Assembly (NCBI RefSeq): GCF_000237925.1
Contig: NW_017386001.1
Coordinates: 124,001 to 188,000 of the forward strand
Length of the DNA: 64,000 nucleotides
Source: Schistosoma mansoni
Taxonomy: Eukaryota > Platyhelminthes > Trematoda > Strigeidida > Schistosomatidae
Direction of reading: 5' to 3'
Below the pieces are notes generated by a model. The model was not told the origin of the DNA and made no database searches. It saw only the letters and a list, made by a program, of their open reading frames with translations. This document shows, piece after piece, positions 25,701 to 37,900 of this stretch; position 1 is the stretch's first letter; each line of letters starts with the position of its first letter. A program made the translations under genes and the position numbers.

Positions 25701-26330
25701 AAGAACTGGGAAGGAAGGCTCAGGACAGAGTTGGATGGAGAATGCTGGTGAGCGGCCTACGCTCCTCGACGAGGGGTAACAGGCGTAAATAAGTAATCCA
25801 CTAATACCTTGTTTACACTTATTTTCTTTAACATATTGAAATGCTCTTGCTTAAGAAGTACATTAATAACAAAGAAATAGATCAAGTAGTTATACCCTAA
25901 CTATTTTTCTCCATGAACATTGTCTGCTCTGCTTCTTGTCCTTTCTTTGTCTTACATCCTTTTTCAGTCCCCTTGAGATACGCCACCGAAAACAGATATG
26001 GAACGGTGACTTCGCCTTGCACCATTATTAAAACCCCAGATATTTCAGAGTGATATAAGGTTGCGGTTTCTAGAAGCCCCCAACTTCACATGGATCTATT
26101 CTTCACCATCAGTTGCATGTTGCAACGCAACCTTCATAAAGCGCGCGTGGTATTGACAATATGTTCCTTACTAAAACCATCTACACTCATGTCTTACAAC
26201 ATATCAACCCAGCTGAGTAATTTACTGCAGGGAAATTTGCAACTTCTGTAATAATTTGATCTTGCCTGTAAACTGGCATGCCTCATGTAACAAACTGTTA
26301 TTTGAGAATAAATTATTATTATAGTTCCTT
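22740..26330 (+). mobile_element. RTE-type LINE, nearly open copy
   Basis: Holds one long endonuclease-reverse transcriptase frame (22,772-25,792) and a roughly 540-bp 3' tail ending near GAGAATAAATTATTATTATA, a short A/T repeat as expected at an RTE 3' end. A decayed relative lies at 61.8-64.0 kb on the other strand. The copy is young compared with the CR1-like elements. Confidence 0.8.
22772..25792 (+). pseudogene. RTE-type endonuclease-reverse transcriptase
   Basis: A 1,006-codon reading frame from ATG at 22,772, interrupted in frame by TGA at 22,889, TGA at 22,925 and TAA at 25,700. The rest is open, including a 923-codon run from 22,931. Endonuclease motifs: [28 protein letters not shown] (relatives usually have GDLN, so the Asn is changed) and [10 protein letters not shown]. 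Reverse-transcriptase motifs: [72 protein letters not shown] and [11 protein letters not shown] (catalytic DD kept). A C-terminal region follows with [10 protein letters not shown] and [16 protein letters not shown] blocks, then RVGWRMLVSG after the last stop. It would make and insert LINE cDNA; the three stops and the endonuclease change argue it is dead. Confidence 0.85.
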
Positions 26331-26879
26331 ACTATAATTTACTGATATATTTTCTCTTTTGTCGTCAAATATACCTAGGTTCCTAGCTAGTGACACATGT
26401 GATCCAGCGCTATTCAGTGCGGAAGCCTGTTAGGCAAAAGCTTCCTCTGTTTTGTGCAGAACCATTTAAAACGTTCCTGAATTAATTTTATAGTATAGCA
26501 CTACTACGTGATTGTAATTCCATAAATATACTATTATATTATTATTCACAAACAACCTATGGGTACATAGGTGTTATGAAGAAACCACTTCGGGTTTCTT
26601 CAAAAGTGCAGTAATGCACAAATTTCAATGCCGTTAGCATAATACTTGCCATATTCGAAAAAATAATAATGATAAACAAGGCTCTGTATGATTAAGAAGA
26701 ATATTGGGCTGACTTTAGAGAAGAAAAAGAAGAAAATAAACGGATAGAAATGAAGGAAACGCGAAATATGTAAATAGTTTAATAAGCGTGTTTGTGAACG
26801 CATAACAAGAATAAACGACTACGTTTGTATCGCCAAACGAATGGCAAAAAAAATGAAAAATAAATGAGTAAGAGAATAA
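26331..26879. other. AT-rich spacer
   Basis: No gene or clear repeat seen. Confidence 0.4.
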
Positions 26880-27620
26880 CTTATTATTGCAGTAAGATAT
26901 GAAGGTAAAATAAGCTTTGTGCAGTAATAATTTGAAGTGATACTATTGAAGTCTTCATTCAGTGCAAAGGATAAACAAACATCAATATATATGAGTCATA
27001 TATACATAGTGAAGATAAAATGAATCTGCGAAATTAATTTATTTAAGTGTAACACAAGATATTATATCGATTACAAACTTCGGACACTTAACAATAAAAT
27101 TTATTTAGAAGAAAAAGAGTGGAAGAGAAAGGAAATGAACAACCAGTGATAGGACTCAATAATGATAATGAGAGTGTAATGAATATCGACCTCTGAAATA
27201 AATCATTAATTTTTTTAAGTCTTTAGTGCACTCAGGTGAATACATGTAAATTTATTTAATAGGATACAGAGTAAAACTCGATGTTAATATAAACTTTTGT
27301 GCAATAATAATTCAGAATAATGCGATGATAGTCCCAATTAATCTGAAAGGATAATCAAATATCAATTTCTATATGTTATATGTATGTAGTGAAGATAAAA
27401 TGAGTCTGAGAAGTTAATATATTTAAGTGTAACACAAGATTATTTGTTTTCAAATGTAGAATTTGGATGTTTAGAAATAAAATATCTTTAGAAGGAAAAG
27501 GTGGGACGAAGAGAATAACCAATGTGTCGAGTGACCAATCGTGGTAATTATAACAATAATATTCATAAATGAACTTAAGCGAACTTCAGCTAATAAGATG
27601 AATAGAAAGAAGACAAAATA
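26880..27620. repeat. Two-unit tandem repeat, about 380 bp period
   Basis: Blocks recur in order at a spacing of about 380 bases. TTGTGCAGTAATAATT at about 26,918 matches TTGTGCAATAATAATT at about 27,298; AGTGAAGATAAAATGA matches at both places; TTTAAGTGTAACACAAGAT near 27,043 matches near 27,423. The units have diverged. The block lies just past the 3' side of the minus-strand LINE at 27.75-29.97 kb and may be its 3' untranslated region. Confidence 0.7.
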
Positions 27621-27749
27621 AAATAAACGAGAAAAGTTTCGGAATTCATACTTTGCTTTACGGTCAATTAGATGGTTGGTAGACCCTGTTTGCATAAATC
27701 ATTGTTAAACACATTGATATTCAATAGGTGACACAATCCACTTTCGGAA

Positions 27750-29970
27750 AAATAATCATCAAGGAGACTTCTGAACCGGGTTATAGTTTACTGCAACTTA
27801 AGTTCACTGGGAGTCTGTTCCCCTTGGTTGAATGGCGAATAAGGAAAAAAATTTGGCGTAAGTTTGTGTAGGTTCTCGGAATCGCTAGAACCATCTTGCG
27901 TAGGTTATGGGATGATGCGACAGGGTTCGAAGGGGTAGATGCAAAACAGTTAGAAATACCATTTATGAGCTGGTAGATAAGTACATGGTCTGACTTAATA
28001 TGCCTGGTCTAGAGAGCTTCTAATTTGAGTGGTTGACATGTTTGGTGGTAATCGTTGTTGTCGAAATACCCCAAAACAGCTTTGGAGAATCTTCTTTGAA
28101 CGTCTTCAATTTTTATCAGGTCATTATGCCTGCAATTACTGTAAACTAAAATACCGTATTCAAGAATGGGTAAGATATGTTTGCATAGTAAAAATCTCGA
28201 TTCGATGTTATTAAAGTTAATAATTATGAGACCAATGAGCTTTCTAGCTTTGAATACTTGAGATGCGATGTGCTCGGAAAAGTTCAAACTGTTGCTATAT
28301 CTTAAACCCAAGTCACGAGCAGTGTTGAGAGGTTTCAGTGCATGCTTGGGTATAGCCAGATTTAGGTTGAAGTAGCGACCAATGTGAATAAATCCACTTT
28401 AAGTGGCAGGTTCCACGAAACAGACCATTTGTAAAAACTGTTTATTTCTTTTTGGATTACCGCCGAAATATAGCTTTCTTTGATGGGAGGAGAGAATGAA
28501 TAAACCACTTTCAGGTAATCGGCAAAATGGAAAGGTTTGCCATAATCATAGAGGGAACAGACGTCATTGATGAAAAAGAGAAAGAGTAATGGACCAATCA
28601 CACTTCCTTGTATAACCCCACTGGTTACGTTCACGGGCTTGGAGTAGCAAGATCAAAAGAGGACTATTTGGCTACGTTCTGCCAAAAAAGATCTGAGCCA
28701 AGGTAAAGGAGGATTCCTTACGTCAATTGAAGAAAGTTTTAGAAGTTTGTGTGAGACACTGTTGAAGGCCTTATTAAAATCGAAGTACAGAATTACCAGT
28801 GACTGACCATGATCTCTTCTCTGGGTAATTGATCAAAAACTCCAGGTGCGATGTGAGGCATGAGCGTTTAGTTATAAGCCCGTGTTTGGATGGGGTAATC
28901 AGGCTAGTCAAAAGTAAAAATGAAAATAGCTGTTTGTGGATGATTTTTCCATGATTCTCGATAGCATGGCTTTCAAGTTAATATGCCTATAGTTAGCGAT
29001 ATCACTATATAATCCCGCTTCAAATCTAGAGGTCATGAGGGATATTTTCCATGCAGATGGATAGGCTACATATTCCATAGACAGGTTAACACTTTTAAAC
29101 AAAATAATGGGAATTCCCTACTACCATATTTCACAAGTGATGAAGGAGTCCCACCAAGTCCACCGTCATAGGACTTCTTCACAGTAGCTGTGGCCTGCTT
29201 GGTGTTGGTGAATATGAAGTCAATTTTGAATAGACATCTAGATGTCAACACTGGAAACTTATTGATAGCGGTTTTGGCCTCAGTGTTCCAGCATTGAGAG
29301 GAATGCTGTCTGAAGTGTTCACAAATAGTATCAGGATTGTCAAAAATGCTTAAGTTAGCTTTGAAGAATTTGGTTGCGCCAAGAGAATCGGAATTCAATC
29401 GGGATTTGAAGAGCCAAAGTATTGATAACTCTGGACTTTTACTATCTAGGGCCTTATTTTCTATAATCATATGATACTTGCGTTTAGATGAATCATTTAT
29501 TTCGATCAAAGTAAGTATACTCTGAGGTGCATGCACCTCATGATGCTTGTGATAGTGGTGTACCAATTGTCTCTGCTTTTTATTAAAGGTTTCAAAAGCA
29601 TTTTGTCCTTATTAGCGTTATAAACCACGTGGCCAATAATTGGAACAATGCAGTCAAGGCAATATGTAGACCTATCATGCAAATTGTCTGCAAATACATA
29701 TGTCTGTTCGTTTTTCATTGGATTTGCAGATAGGACTGTTATATAATTGTTCTGATCATCTCAATTTACTACGGATATTTGAAATATTTCCCATGAGCCT
29801 ACTGAAGTCATCAGAGTATTCAGATACGTCTCTTACACCGTTCGAGAGGAGTGGAACTTGGAGATCTTGCTAGACTTTAGGAAGATGATGACCATCTCGG
29901 GTTGCATTTGAGGTCATTTTGACAGTATGGACTTTTAATCGGTTTTTCAAGTTTTATTTTGCCCATTTAG
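27750..29970 (-). mobile_element. Decayed CR1-like LINE, minus copy 3
   Basis: Minus-strand ORF2 pieces in order: linker (about 29,718-29,066, with AINKFPVLTSRCLFKIDF and KKSYDGGLGGTPSSLVKYG); RT fingers (29,102-28,908, YPSAWKISLMTSRF, IANYRHINLKAMLSRIMEK); RT palm (28,634-28,362, SGVIQGSVIGPLLFLFFIND); thumb and tail (28,311-28,009, GLRYSNSLNFSEH, LPILEYGILVYSN, IKIEDVQRRFSK). The active site reads FADYLK where YADDLK is expected, so the catalytic Asp pair is broken. The 5' end with the endonuclease is mostly missing. Confidence 0.75.
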
Positions 29971-31079
29971 ATTAAAGAATGCATTATTTCTTCTTCATTC
30001 ACATGTCACAGGGATGCTTTGAAGCGTATCTACGGGCGAGTCACGACCTTAGTTTTGGGATTCAGGTTCGTGCCATTTACAGAACTCCTTAAATCATAGT
30101 GCAATAATATATTTCTGCAAGGGCAGGTACACGCCATTTATACAGGCATGGTCTACAAGTAAAAACATTTACTGGTTCACAGTATGCACCATAAACAGGG
30201 TAGTTTAGTAAATATAATTGTTCAGTTTTCAAAATATTTTCCAAAGGGTCATCGCGTCCACGTCACACACCAGATCCAATATCGGCAATATTGTGTTAGG
30301 ATTTTGGTCGTGCAAGTATTTTTGTAATACAACCTTTTAAGTTTGTAGTTGTTATAAAGTAGAATTGTGGAGCTCTTCGTGTGAACTATGACCTTAGGAA
30401 AGCGCCTACGTTGAGGTTGTCCCAGATGTCAGAGGTTCCACAGCGTTGCCCTCAGGGCAAGGTTCTGAAAAAAAGAGAAACCGAGGAGCAGCAAGGCATT
30501 TGGGTATGAACGATAAACAATGCTTAACATTTAGTATTGGAACAGAGGTATGTTAAATTATTAGATTAAATCGATACTAGCTCATGTTGCTAGAGTGAAA
30601 TGTGATCAGAGAGTGTAGTAATAAAGAACAATGAGTTGTGTTATTTATCAAGGTGGAGTAGGTTCGAATGAAGGAAGGGAAGTCAAGTTTGGAATAAGGA
30701 AGGCTGTTTATCAGAACAGAGAGTTCATATATAGAGTAAAGTGTTAACTAAACCAACAACCGTATCTACTCGTAATAAATTCTCTGAGGAAATGGCTCAC
30801 ACTGAATCACGAAACGTCAGAAAATCTAATTTTTCTACTCATTGGGATATTACAAATATAATATTTATTTATAACAATCTACCCAATGCTCAATTCATTC
30901 AAAATTAACAACCATATCCCTCATAGTATTTTTTTCATCATCCGATGCCTGCCTCAAAGTCCTAATGTAAAAGTCCGAGTTAGCATGTTATAGGTTGTCT
31001 TAGTAGAATAGCTAATACAGCATAAAAATTAGAAACATGAGTCTGAATGGTGAGCGTAGGAGAACAACCTCAATATCAC
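29971..31079. other. No gene recognised
   Basis: Mixed sequence without an exon or a clear repeat assignment. Parts may be old mobile-element sequence, but I cannot assign a family. Confidence 0.35.
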
Positions 31080-31390
31080 AGATTGATCGACGTGTTCTCA
31101 TCCACAAAGAGCCTGATACAAACGAAATGTTCTGCCCCACAAACACGGGTGGATTGAAGTCATCGCCCTCACCATCAATGCTTGCTGGTCAGTGACTCCA
31201 CCCTCCCTCCATTTGTGATGTTAGGCTCATTTAAGCTTTTTTTGGATATATGTCATACCTCTTAAAATGCTGTGTTTCACATCCTGTTGGAAAACACTAT
31301 TTCTATAAGTACCATCTTACAAGCTTATCAGACAGTTACAAGTTATGGACTGTGGGTAAGGCATCGATGCAATGCTTTAATTAACCATAG
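31080..31390 (-). repeat. Short interspersed repeat S, copy 2
   Basis: The reverse complement carries the same ordered blocks as 22,060-22,330 (GAGCCTAACATCAC, GGAGGGAGGGTGG, CTGACCAGCA, GGGCAGAACAT). It extends to about 31,390 with weaker similarity. Confidence 0.55.
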
Positions 31391-31540
31391 TACGAAGTAA
31401 AGGTTGCCAGTCAGATTATAGGCATTAAGAAGGGTTTAGTGTAGCACAGCTGTTTACCAAAGTAGGCGGAGAAGTGTAGAAATATATTAGTTACAGATAA
31501 GGTAACGAGTGGTAAGATAACATTAGTGGCAAGGCAACAT

Positions 31541-31570
31541 AGTGTCAGTCAGTCAGTCAGCTACAACGAC
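31541..31570 (-). repeat. (CAGT)n short array, LINE R 3' terminus remnant
   Basis: GTCAGTCAGTCAGTCAGCTACAACG matches the 3' terminus of the LINE R copy at about 37,908 (CAGTCAGTCAGCTACAACG), read on the minus strand. It is likely the tip of a severely truncated LINE R insertion. Confidence 0.5.
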
Positions 31571-31819
31571 AACATAGTGTACAGAAGAGTAAAAAGCTGA
31601 TAAATGATAGACAAGAAGGAACTCACACTGAATTGGTACTGATGTTATTTTGTTCTATCCTAACAGGTTTCATAGATGCAAGACCACTGGTGGTAGGCAG
31701 TCGATTGTGCGTTTCTCTTGACTTTTTAGGGTATTTGTGAGCGTCCCTTAGCGACCGAGTATTGATAGGTCCAGTGAGTTGCCTGTCTACTTCAATCAAA
31801 AAAGTAGGGGAGGAGTATT

Positions 31820-32690
31820 TAATGCAACTACAAATTAGGGAAATAAGGCAATCTAGTCCATATATGTAGAGAGCCTATGGTGCCTGTGTGGGACGTGGAT
31901 GTTTTCGTTTGTGCTAGATCTGTGCAGGTGAGGGCTTGATCAATAAGTCTTACAAACGTATGTAATTTATCTGCCATACTTATTTCAGAAGGAAGACTGT
32001 TCCATATTAATGCATACTTGATGAGGAAAAAGGTTTCCCGAGTTTTCTCAACTTTGACTGTGGACTTTATAAAGAATGATTTTAGCTTCGTTTTCAAAGA
32101 AATTACGAAGAATGAAGCCAAGCAATCTCCGCATTTGAGATGCTTTAGTTGTGATATGTTCTGAGAAGTTTAGAATGTCTGAGTAATGTACCCCAAGGCC
32201 AGTTACTAATGTCAGTCTGGGCAGTGTGTTCTTGTTAAGTGCTAGTTTTATTTTGAGAGACGTGTCTACAATACATAACCAACCGCATTTCTCTGTGTTG
32301 AGCTCTAACCTCCAGCGTTTGCACCAGTTGTCTACCTTTTTGAGTTCATGTTGGATTGTTTTCACAGTACTACGTACATCGCAAATATCAGTTTCGTAGA
32401 TGACTTTTAGGTCATCAGCGTAGAGGTAGGTCTTACCTGTGGTAAAGCACTTGCATATATTGTTGATGTAGATTATAAAGAGCAATGGACCCAAGACACT
32501 ACCCTGCACAACACCACTGGTTATTGGTTGAGGTGTAGATGTTGTGGAGTTAATCTTGGTTATTTGGTATCTGTTTGTGAGGAAGGACTCAATCCATTGC
32601 AAAAGGGGGTTTATAATTCCAACTGACTGAAGTCTGTTGATTATGAGGTACTTTATCAAAGGCTTTCTTTATATCAAAATATCGTATGTT
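31820..32690 (-). mobile_element. CR1-like LINE copy 4, 5'-truncated
   Basis: A minus-strand frame at 32,659-32,048 (203 codons) has RT blocks NPLLQWIESFLTNRYQ, SGVVQGSVLGPLLFIIYIN and the intact active site YADDLKVIY, then WCKRWRLELNTEKC and GVHYSDILNFSEHI. A second frame (32,121-31,828) holds the C-terminal end (YALIWNSLPSEIS) and its stop. One frameshift separates them near 32.05-32.12 kb. The 5' half is absent. It has the best-kept catalytic motif of the CR1-like copies here. Confidence 0.8.
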
Positions 32691-33397
32691 TAAGGTAGAA
32701 ACTTTTTAAAGGGGAATTTGATAGACAATCAGAATCCATAGTACAAAAGATAAACAACCCAATCTTTTTTATTCAGTGGTTGATACATAACATTTAAGAT
32801 ATCTGATATGACAGAATAAGATGAAAAAACACGAAGTTTTACCCAGAAAACTGACATACAGTTGATCAAAAGGAATTCATATCCGAAGGTTTACCGTAAA
32901 GTAGCTAAGGTGCTTAGTTTTACTCCTTCACTTGGCTAATTTCATCAAAACTAATCTCACCAGCACCAAATGCATACCTCTTGCGTAACCCTTTTACATA
33001 CAGAACAATTAAACATTTCGACAAGATGCCTTTTATCAGCTACTTTTAAATAATCTTGACCTGTCAAGGACTTAAGTGGATAAGGAGTTAAGCGAGTGTG
33101 CTGATGAGTTGATTGAAATGTGTCAACATCCGAGTTCTTTTGCCTGTGAGTTTCTTGAGATTTTGACTGGCTCTGGATTCCTTTTCAGAGGTTTTAAGTA
33201 TTCATTATTTATTTAGCCTATTCTACTCGGCTGACTATTTTATACTAGATTAAATCAATTAATGAATCTGGCGTTTGACAGTAGTAGATTTAAAGGATCC
33301 TGGTGTAAATCAGATAAACTTTCCCGCCATTGCTTCTGGAAATACATGCGATATCAGTTTCACGGTGAGTGTGTTGGAGCATGTTTTAGTAAGTTTT
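32691..33397. other. No feature seen
   Basis: AT-rich spacer without a recognisable exon or repeat. Confidence 0.4.
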
Positions 33398-33930
33398 TAT
33401 TATTTATTTATTTAAACACATAAATATTGGTACAAGGAAGCACCAGATACATATGCGCCACACAAATCTCATTCGATTTGTGTGAGAGCTGTGATACTGC
33501 CCAGGTGCCCAGACTGAAGCAGGTTGTTTTCCTTGGGAGCCCACACCCGGAGCCTTTGACCTAAAGGTCTAGTCCACAAGGCAGTGGAGCATCGTGAGGA
33601 GATACAGTCCCATGGTATCCGGTGACCAACAGTTGGTTCATACGCCATTCGTTCCTTCAGGATACTGGAGCCCATATGCACCATTGGTTTGGAATCAGGG
33701 TTTTTCAACTCCCCTAGGTGGATCCTCCACATCCACCGACCCGGTTAAAGCGTCGGACATTCGCTTTTCGTCCTCTCACTTTTGTGAACAACACCCCCGC
33801 CACGAGAAGGCAATGAGTAGGACTTTCCTGGCAGAGGCTATACATTCGCGTGGCCATATGAGAGCATTTCTAGAGGGAGAGCAGACTCTCCCCACTCTCG
33901 GCCGTACCAGGGCATTTGGGGGCAGTAAGT
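33398..33930 (-). repeat. Unnamed ~530-bp repeat (R530), copy 1
   Basis: Near-complete copy. With the A-rich side taken as the 3' end, it reads on the minus strand from GCCCTGGTACGGCC to a tail of TTTAAATAAATAAATAA type. A minus-strand frame (33,732-33,469) contains KPMVHMGSSILKERMAYEP and CSTALWTRPLGQRLRVW, also readable in the copy at 57 kb. Other copies: 37,110-37,255, 51,592-52,085, 55,546-56,575 (interrupted) and 56,925-57,443. Family unknown; a LINE 3' end or a SINE is possible. Confidence 0.75.
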
Positions 33931-34059
33931 AGTACATTCGGGTCTACATCTCTCTTTTTCAGCTAAGGGTCTTCTTAGTATGATATGATATACTTCAATA
34001 TCTTGTAATAAATCATATGAAAGGACATGCCATTCTATATTTCTTACATCCAGAGTTTG

Positions 34060-34210
34060 TACATTTGAGGACATTCTCAAAAGGTTTCAAGACCTATATG
34101 GAGTCGCCAACGGCTGGAGCCTCCTTTCTCGTATCGAGTTGTGAGTTACTAAGAATCGCTGCCAGTGCACCTGTTGATTCGTTCAAATTGAGGATCGATA
34201 TAGCCTACAC
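34060..34210 (+). mobile_element. CR1-like ORF2 C-terminal scrap, plus
   Basis: Plus-strand frames read FSYRVVSY then DSFKLRID, the conserved last residues of CR1-type ORF2 proteins, with a frameshift between them. Too short to place in a subfamily. Confidence 0.5.
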
Positions 34211-34294
34211 GTGGTTCTATTGTCACTAATCAACACGTAAGTCTGATTGGTTACTTATGAAATACAGTTTCAGTCTCAGTTTGGAAAGGACAGG

Positions 34295-34445
34295 AGGCTT
34301 GATGGCCTGTGTTAGTCCTGGCAATGATGGTCTCTCAGCTGATCCAACTTTCTTTTGAAGGAGTCGACGGATGGGGCCTCAACCATGTGCTGAGGTAATG
34401 AGTTCCACTCGTTGATTATTCGATGGGAAAGTCGGTAGTCAGGTA
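34295..34445 (-). mobile_element. CR1-like ORF2 C-terminal scrap, minus
   Basis: On the minus strand the sequence reads NEWNSLPQHMVEAPSVDSFK and then RKLDQLRD, the typical ORF2 C-terminus. It faces the plus-strand scrap just upstream. Only the end of a LINE is present. Confidence 0.65.
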
Positions 34446-34867
34446 CTCTGGAGTACCGACGATAAAACTATTTAGGATACCAAAAATGATACTCTTGTCG
34501 AATACTTTAACTGAAAGAAATTCAATCAAAGTATAAAACAGTAGTCTTGATACGTTAATAACGATCAAAACAATAGAATTTACTCAACGAGGAAAAATAC
34601 CACTGTCCTTTTTAAATAGCGCGCGTTTACAGGTTTGAAGTCATGGATTTTCCTGTCTGAAGGAGGCATAAAGGTAGCTATGCTATCTATCGTTTATAAA
34701 TTTAAAAACTATTCAAACTGGAGCTCGTCTCATATTGTCAATAAGTAATAATTTACCACATTGTTGAACAATGAGTTTGTTTATACGTATCACCATAAAA
34801 CCATATGGTTTTGTGAGTTACTTGACCTCACACTATATTTGAATTGCTTATGATGTGGGCCTAGGAC
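34446..34867 (+). promoter_or_regulatory. DPF: Upstream flank of the DPF gene
   Basis: About 420 bases of AT-rich sequence before the first DPF exon. It should hold the promoter and 5' UTR. No TATA box or initiator can be singled out with confidence. No trans-splice acceptor was identified, though schistosome genes sometimes use one. Confidence 0.3.
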
Positions 34868-34909
34868 TTGATGCTAGATTTCGTTTCAAAGCGTTCGGTT
34901 GTCTTAATC

Positions 34910-37900
34910 ATGTCATCTGAACCGAACGAATTTACCTATGACAAACTGCTTGCTTTTGCATCGAGGTATAACCGGCGACTACAACAGGATAAACTTAGTC
35001 GTTTACCATTTCTGGACAGCGCCACAGGGATAGCTCAAAGACCGTGCTTGCTTTACCGCAACCAAAGAGAAAGGGAGGGAGGTGAGTGACTTTCCACAAA
35101 CAGTGAACCTGTAGGCTACCTGACTCAGGTTTATCGATATCGTTCCCACAGGTGGAAGAAAAGCAAACGAACTGGCCAGCTCCCTTCTTTCCTGTATCAT
35201 GGAGATGTGTTAAACGGGGTTGCTAAAATGGGTAAATTCCTAATATTTCTTTACCATCAGATCGTCCCAATATCTCAGGATTAGACTCGTGTTCTAAGGA
35301 TGTAGAGGATGATAGTCGTAGTACTTGGGCTGCATGTCCAGAATATGATATGGATTCTGATGCAAGTGATTTCGCAGATGAAAACTTTGGAGTTCGTAGA
35401 CGCCGAAAAAAAGGCCGGGTGAGTACTGGTTAACGTTTTGAGGCCTTTGTGTGTTTCGCTCACTACTTAGTCGATGTTTCTGTCATCTGGTTGTCCCATT
35501 TGCAGTTAACGTAAACTTTAGATAATACTCGATGTACTTGGATATAATCGTAACTATTAAGTAGTTATTGATCGTAGTGGGTATGAAAAACGGACGAAAC
35601 CACCCGAATACCCTATCTACTTAGTAATCCAAACTCAATATGTCGAGATATATACTTATCTTACCTAAACACTAGACATGAACGATGCAAAGCTTGCACG
35701 GTTATAACCTAAACTGACTGAAGACAACCAGATTGCGGTCGTCTCTTATTTTGGTGGGGTCGAGTTTACCATTTTACCTACATCTTACTTAATATGAACT
35801 TCGGGTTATTTCGGCATTTGTCGCTCAATACAACTTCAAATTATGATTACGGCTTTGTTGTGGGTTCAGTTTTAGTTCTAAAAACTATATATATATATGC
35901 TAGTCGCGTCCTCGACCGAGTGGTATTGATATATTTATGGAACTCAGATACTGCATATTGTCTCGATTTTTATTCTTTCTGTCTGTGAACTTCACCTAAA
36001 TCACTTCATTTGCAACCTCTACTTCGCGAATTCTCTGTGCAGTTTTTGTGGTTCATGAAAGATTCCAGCAAATACACTTATGTTAGATGGGAATTAGACT
36101 CGAGCGTCATTGGCCTACAAAGACCTTTGTCCTAATATCACTTTCATTTAAATTGACTTTCAGCCATGTTTAGTTTCGTGTCAAATGCCTTGTATACAAT
36201 TGATAACGTTAACGAAAAATGTGTTTTGCCAGCCAATTGTCCTATTATCATACTGGTTTTTTCTGGTAATTGTGTGTCATTAATGTGGTCCTAAGCAGTC
36301 ATTTATCATCTACCTTTCTTCGTTTCATGTAGTCCATCATACGTCAATTGATTAGTTTATTGAACTCATCATTAGGATAAAGTTTCCAGATATTTGTGAT
36401 GTAATTGCTTTAATAAAAAACAAGTTAAATGTTAGCTATATATTGTCCTTTTTCATTTAGACTCCACGCATAAGCAGGTCCAACTACTCTGGACCTGGTC
36501 GGCGACGTTCTACTTATACCTCATTCGATGATGACTCGAATGACCGTCAAACATCCTTGCCAGTATTTCTGTGTGAGTTTTGTGGCGTACGATACAGATC
36601 GCGAGCCGGACTAAATTACCACATTAATTCACAGCATTCAGAGGTACGTGTATTTTATTTTATTCTAGGTTTTTGTTAATATTTTGGCTAGGTCGTCTTT
36701 TCTGTAAACATTAAACATAAAAATTTTACTCCTGGTTCCTAAGTTTATCTTTTCGTAACAACTCAGCCAAAACTAACTTGGTAAAACTTCCTGTCAATAT
36801 CAGGATTTAGGTCATGATATCCCAATTACGCAACTGCAAAACATAAAGTACCCCAAACAACAAATAAGTATATATTTGATTGTCATTTGTCATAGATGTA
36901 CTGCTTAAGTTAGTTCTCTCAATATCAAGTTTCAAGAACTAATATCCTACTTGGATACTCCTGATTTAAAGTATGCATATGAGTTTTGTTTTGAAAGGAT
37001 GGTGCTGAAATTTGGTTTCCTGGATGCTTTAAGCGACTACAAAAACACTTAAATTGCTCTTTTAACCTAAATATAAACTGTTGCTACAGAACTGATCTGT
37101 ACCCATGCATATCCAAATGCCCTGGTACGGCTGAGAGTGGAGAGAGTCAGCTCTCTCTCGAAATTCTCTCACATGGCCACGTGCATACAACCACTGCCAG
37201 AGAAGTCCTACTCATTGTCTTCTTGCAGTGGTGTTGTTTACGAAATGAAGTCGACTTGTCTATTGTTAATTTACTCCATTTGTAATCCATATGAGATGTC
37301 CGTCGGCCCATTAAAGGGCGAGTATAGTACGCAACAGTTCTATGTGCATTCCGAATTCCTGTAAAGGAAAATATGTGTAGGCTTCTACAGTCCCAATTAC
37401 AAACGTTATGATAGGATTCCTTACATATGATGAAACTAATGAATTAATATTGAGACTGGGTACAGGGTGCTATGTAAATATGATGGAACACTCGGCGGAG
37501 CTGTAAGGGAAAGTTCTGTCTACCTGACAGCTTGATGAAAGAGCCAAAAAGATATTTCTTTGATGTCGACCACATAATGTTTTTTTGAGTAACTTGTAAT
37601 ACCTTGCCACTAACAGCAAAAATGTGTTAAACAAGGGTGTAGGAGCAACTTTTTCTTTCGTTTTCATAAAGACGGAAACCCTAGAGATGCTAGTTGCCTA
37701 TGGTAGGACTTCAGTACGGTCGACATTCCCAATTCTCTCTAGCCGATTAATCTCTTTCTCCTACAATCCCACATTCAACTTTCATTGGATGATGGTACCG
37801 CATAACAGTGTTCCAGTTGATGTAACTCTAGTGGGTCACTAACTATCGAGTTATTAACCCACTTAGCCAGATGATTCTCTGATTATTTCCTCTTTTGTTT

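Noticed and set aside
33469-33732. 87-codon frame as a host gene
   Set aside because: It lies wholly inside the R530 repeat and recurs in the 57-kb copy.
34868-34909. Upstream in-frame ATG as the DPF start
   Set aside because: The extra 14 residues (MMLDFVSKRSVVLI) do not look like the family N-terminus; 34,910 gives a start closer to the Requiem domain. Not excluded without transcript data.
35082-35103. 22-bp intron in the DPF gene using the acceptor AAACAG
   Set aside because: Too short and it leads straight into a stop codon. The acceptor at 35,114 gives a 33-bp intron and keeps the conserved RWKK block in frame.
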